A DNA stretch of 64,000 bases from CAXBMB01 sp052078155 (lineage in GTDB: Bacteria > Pseudomonadota > Alphaproteobacteria > Kiloniellales > DSM-21159). Below are positions 60,914-64,000 of this stretch, one piece after another. The notes below the pieces were generated by a model. That model ran no database searches and had not been told where the DNA came from. It saw only the letters and a program-made list of their open reading frames with translations. Location of the stretch: the NCBI GenBank assembly GCA_052078155.1, contig JBQJBP010000008.1, positions 20,170 through 84,169 on the forward strand. Direction: 5' to 3'. Position 1 is the first letter of the stretch. Each line of letters starts with the position of its first letter. The position numbers and the translations under genes were made by a program.

Positions 60914-61847
60914 CGGCGTCCTCCAAAGCGGCTTTGGCATCCGCAGCTTGTTTGTTTTCCGGGAAGGTGGCCACCCAGGCCTCACAGGCCCCCTTGGCCA
61001 GGGCCCGGACACGGGCAATGTAGGCCTGGCGTTCGGTCACCGAAATCACCCCGCGGGCATCCAGCAGGTTGAAGGTGTGAGAGGCTTTCATGCAGTAGTC
61101 ATAAGCTGGCAGAGGCAGGCCCCGCTCCAGCGCCTTCTGGCATTCAGCTTCAGAGTCCTTGAAATGCTGGAACAGCATTTCCGTATTGGCCAGTTCGAAG
61201 TTGTAGGCGGAAAACTCTTTCTCAGCCTGCAGGAAGACATCCCCGTAGGATTTGCCACCCTGCTCTGTGGGCACGCCATCCCAGTCCAGGTCATAGACGT
61301 TTTCCACGTCCTGCACGTACATGATCAGGCGTTCCAAACCGTAGGTCAGTTCGACAGGCACCGGATCACAGTCCATGCCGCCCACCTGCTGGAAGTAAGT
61401 GAACTGAGACACTTCCATACCGTTGCACCAGACTTCCCAGCCCAGGCCCCAGGCGCCCAGTGTGGGGCTTTCCCAGTCATCTTCCACAAAACGGATGTCA
61501 TGCTGCAGCGGATCGATGGAAATGGCTTCCAGACTGCCGAGGTACAGCTCCTGAATGTTGGCCGGGGACGGCTTCATCAGAACCTGGAACTGGTAATAGT
61601 GCTGCAGGCGGTTGGGGTTTTCCCCGTAGCGACCGTCTGTAGGGCGGCGGGACGGCTGCACATAGGCACAGTTCCAGTTGTGGTCCGGACCCAGGGAACG
61701 CAGCGTTGTGGCCGGATGGAAGGTACCGGCGCCCACTTCCATGTCGTAGGGCTGAAGAATGACACAGCCTCGGCTGGCCCAATAGCTTTGCAGCTTCAGA
61801 ATCAGGCTTTGGAAGCAGGTTTCGGGATTGGCGTGTTGTTTTGGCAT
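60906..61847 (-). CDS. glyQ: Glycyl-tRNA synthetase alpha subunit
   Basis: The 313-residue catalytic alpha chain (class IIc aminoacyl-tRNA synthetase). It has CVILQPYDMEVGAGTFHPAT, YVQPSRRPTDGRYGENPNR and QQVGGMDCDPVPVELTYGLE, all signature stretches of the family. It ends KAALEDADV. The start at 61847 (MPKQHANPETCFQ) was chosen where conservation begins; the frame is open to 61913. It is followed by glyS with an 8-base overlap. Confidence 0.96.
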   Translation of the reverse strand: MPKQHANPETCFQSLILKLQSYWASRGCVILQPYDMEVGAGTFHPATTLRSLGPDHNWNCAYVQPSRRPTDGRYGENPNRLQHYYQFQVLMKPSPANIQELYLGSLEAISIDPLQHDIRFVEDDWESPTLGAWGLGWEVWCNGMEVSQFTYFQQVGGMDCDPVPVELTYGLERLIMYVQDVENVYDLDWDGVPTEQGGKSYGDVFLQAEKEFSAYNFELANTEMLFQHFKDSEAECQKALERGLPLPAYDYCMKASHTFNLLDARGVISVTERQAYIARVRALAKGACEAWVATFPENKQAADAKAALEDADV

Positions 61848-62221
61848 GACATCCAGCTTGTTGCGCTGCGAAATTCGCGCGCGAAACCTAGCCAGCATAG
61901 CCGGTGAAAGCAACCTCCAGACGGCCTTCTAACCGTAACAAAACGACATGGCAGCTTGTCTTGCAGCCCCCCCTACCATCCTGAAGCGCCCAAACACAGG
62001 CCGCTTTCTTTCTCCTGATGAGCAGCTGAGGCCTCTCTTGCTCGCATGCGTTCAAATAACCGGCGCCTTGCGGCCGCAGTTGCTGTCAACCAAAGTCCGA
62101 AAAAAAAGACGACCCAAACCACAAAGTCTGAGTCGTCAGATGAAACTGGGGTGTTCCCTAAAGAAACACAAGGGAACGAACAGGCGGTCAGGAGGGGTCC
62201 CTTCCGCCTGATCTATTGCCC
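61848..62221. other. Intergenic region between glyQ and the RTX gene
   Basis: No gene supported in 374 bases. It contains the RTX gene terminator (62101-62137) and presumably the leftward glyQ promoter, which I could not place. Confidence 0.5.
62101..62137 (-). terminator. Rho-independent terminator of the RTX gene
   Basis: On the minus strand GACGACTCAGAC pairs with GTTTGGGTCGTC (two G-T pairs), loop TTTGTG, followed by at least eight T. It is about 85 bases past the RTX stop codon. Confidence 0.7.
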
Positions 62222-64000
62222 TTAGAACAGAACCAGGTCGCTGGCGCTGTCCAGGTTGGTACCGGTGATGGTGTGGGTACCACTCAGGGATGCAGCTGTG
62301 GTGCCGATATTCACGGTCACCATCCACAGGCTTGTCCCTGCGGTGTTAACCGCCCAGGCAAAGGCCACAGTTGCTGTTGCCACGAACAGACCTGTGCCAG
62401 ACAGCGCTGACTTGAAGGCAGCCAGGCTGGCAAAAGATCCCTGGAAGGCATTGCTCGTGGACCCACCACCGATGGAGATGGCTTTCAGCGACGCAGAACC
62501 TGCTGAAGACTGACCGGTCAGCGCCACTACGAAGGTGTTGGTGGTGGGGCCAGGCTTAGAGGTAACAGTTGCATTAGTCAGGAAGATCGTAGCCTGAGCT
62601 CCCCAGGCATCTTCACCGGATGCATCGAAGTCAGCCACGGAAGCCTGAGAGCCGGTCTGGGTCAGACGGAAAACGTCATCCCCGGAAGACCCACGAACCA
62701 AGTCAGAGCTGTCGTTGGCAGAGATGGTGTCATCACCACCGGAACCACGCAGGGTGTCAGCAGAACCATCCAGAGAGGTGCGGATCACATCAGAGCCGGA
62801 TCCGCCCTGAACGAAATCCCTGCTGGACGTTGCAGAGATGGTGTCATTACCTCCCCCGCCAAAAATCACATCAGACCCACTGCCATCGGTGATGAAATCA
62901 TCGCCATCTCCCCCTGAAACCCGATCACCGAAAGATCCGGCAAAAATGGTGTCGTTACCGGCACCGCCTGACAGTATATCCGAACCGCCACTGCCGGTGA
63001 TCCGGTCGTCGCCGTCTCCCCCGGTGATGACATCAGACCCTCCTTGTCCGTAGAGAGTGTCGTCACCTGACCCACCGTCGATCACATCATTGTCGCTACC
63101 ATTGGCCCCGCCAATGATGATGTCATCCCCTTTGTTGCCATAGAGAACGTTCGCGCCAAATCCAGTGTTCGACGTTACACTGACAACAGTTGTTGTACCG
63201 CCGCCAGCCGTTGTGGTTTTGGCGCCTGTCCCCAGGGACCCGCCGTTGCCGAAGATGGTGTCGTCGCCTGCACCGCCGCGAATGGTATCGTCATTGGTCG
63301 CCGATGTGCCCGAGGCACCACCGACTATTGAATCACTGCCCGCGTTGCCCTGAATCAAATCTGAACCGTTGCCGCCCAGGATGGTATCTGCATCAGATCC
63401 CGTATCTCCGGCCACACCGCCAAAAATGGTGTCGTCGCTCTTGCCTCCGAGAATGGAATCGTTGCCTTTGTCACCATAGAGCAGGTTTGACCCCGTCCCG
63501 GTTGCCGTGCCACCGGCAGTGATAGTGTCATTGCCAGCACCACCGCGCACCGTGTCACTACCACTGCCTGCTGCCAGAGAATCGTTCCCCCGATTGCCCT
63601 GGACCAAATCAGCCCCGGCGCCGGCTTTGATGATATCCGCATCAGCGCCTGTATCACCGGCCACACCACCGAATATGGTATCGTTACCGGACCCGGCTGT
63701 GATAGCGTCGTTGCCTTTGTCTCCGTAAAGCACGTCACCGGTGGAACCGGAAGAAGCGGTGATCGCATCGTTGCCCTGACCGCCGCGGATGGTGTCAGCA
63801 CCCCCGCCACCGGACAGTGCGTCATTACCAGCGTTACCCTGGACATTGTTGTCCCCGGATTTACCGCCAGCGAAACTGTCAACGCCGCTGAAGCCGACAA
63901 AAACACCGCCAGCGGTACCGGTACCGGTCGTGGCAGAGTTGGCCAGATCATCAGCGATCGTGTTGGTCGTGCCGTCACCGAACTGCAGACCGGAACCGTC
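62222..64000 (-). CDS. RTX calcium-binding repeat protein, C-terminal part (5' end beyond window)
   Basis: The frame is open from the stop at 62222 to the window edge, giving 592 residues of a longer protein. Residues nearest the edge are already Gly/Asp-rich. Dozens of RTX nonapeptides of the GGxGxDxIx type follow (GGAGNDTI, GGDGDDFI, GGGGNDTI and similar) to about 62700, with longer inserts such as TATGTGSNLLYGDKGND that repeat two or three times. The last 150 residues are non-repetitive and probably contain the uncleaved type I secretion signal, ending DLVLF. Such proteins bind calcium outside the cell as adhesins, toxins or enzymes; the N-terminal activity is outside the window. No type I exporter genes are seen here. 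Confidence 0.88.
   Translation of the reverse strand, partial: DGSGLQFGDGTTNTIADDLANSATTGTGTAGGVFVGFSGVDSFAGGKSGDNNVQGNAGNDALSGGGGADTIRGGQGNDAITASSGSTGDVLYGDKGNDAITAGSGNDTIFGGVAGDTGADADIIKAGAGADLVQGNRGNDSLAAGSGSDTVRGGAGNDTITAGGTATGTGSNLLYGDKGNDSILGGKSDDTIFGGVAGDTGSDADTILGGNGSDLIQGNAGSDSIVGGASGTSATNDDTIRGGAGDDTIFGNGGSLGTGAKTTTAGGGTTTVVSVTSNTGFGANVLYGNKGDDIIIGGANGSDNDVIDGGSGDDTLYGQGGSDVITGGDGDDRITGSGGSDILSGGAGNDTIFAGSFGDRVSGGDGDDFITDGSGSDVIFGGGGNDTISATSSRDFVQGGSGSDVIRTSLDGSADTLRGSGGDDTISANDSSDLVRGSSGDDVFRLTQTGSQASVADFDASGEDAWGAQATIFLTNATVTSKPGPTTNTFVVALTGQSSAGSASLKAISIGGGSTSNAFQGSFASLAAFKSALSGTGLFVATATVAFAWAVNTAGTSLWMVTVNIGTTAASLSGTHTITGTNLDSASDLVLF

Noticed and set aside
62222..64000. Regularly spaced repeats suggestive of a CRISPR array
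   Set aside because: Spacing and sequence are those of RTX nonapeptide codons in one long open frame; repeats are imperfect and there are no unique spacers of even length.

Overview
The window is chromosomal DNA of an alphaproteobacterium, probably of the Rhodospirillales-like lineages. The main support is a backbone typical of that class, read on the minus strand: murA, DUF2948, hisG (short form), hisD, UPF0262, low-molecular-weight phosphatase, then infA, maf, an RNase G-type gene and yacG, followed by tRNA-Phe. glyQ/glyS, PPDK, meaB and AidB-like genes fit the same picture. Most of the window is GC-rich. The stretch at about 38.0-42.2 kb is visibly AT-richer and uses different codons.

Layout. 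(1) 1-5.2 kb: one end of a prophage or prophage remnant. It holds portal (cut by the window edge), large and small terminase, two unknown genes and a divergent CI/LexA-type repressor; a promoter followed by a terminator lies upstream of the terminase genes. (2) 5.2-7.8 kb: a TetR-controlled catabolic set with a crotonase and a haloalkane dehalogenase. (3) 7.9-20.9 kb: a minus-strand array of seven large genes. It has three stand-alone adenylation-carrier (A-T) proteins, three paralogous proteins with a TPR-like N-terminus and an alpha/beta-hydrolase domain, and one TPR-sulfotransferase. There is no condensation domain. I do not recognise it as a described pathway, and it is one of the two best candidates here for a new system. 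(4) 21-36.6 kb: the conserved backbone, interrupted by a truncated globin/adenylate cyclase pair and a TetR/AidB-like pair. (5) 37-42 kb: tRNA-Thr followed by an AT-rich islet with a ThyA-superfamily enzyme overlapping a protein that resembles the clade-3 alpha-glutamyl/putrescinyl-thymine pyrophosphorylases, facing a HigB-like/HTH-ImmA pair. This is the second candidate, a putative base-modification or defence islet. (6) 42.2-55.8 kb: mixed accessory and metabolic genes, including GST, methyltransferase, secreted nuclease, MeaB, a secreted YHS/isochorismatase pair with its TetR, an M20 peptidase and a LysR/DUF417 pair. (7) 55.9-64 kb: PPDK, glyS, glyQ, and the 3' part of an RTX calcium-binding protein running off the window.

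At least eight copies of one dispersed intergenic repeat (about 60-140 bp, imperfect terminal inverted repeats, MITE-like) are scattered over the window. Two genes take their stop codon from its end.

All family assignments come from reading motifs, not from database searches. Function of the A-T/hydrolase array, the ThyA islet and the phage unknowns is inference.
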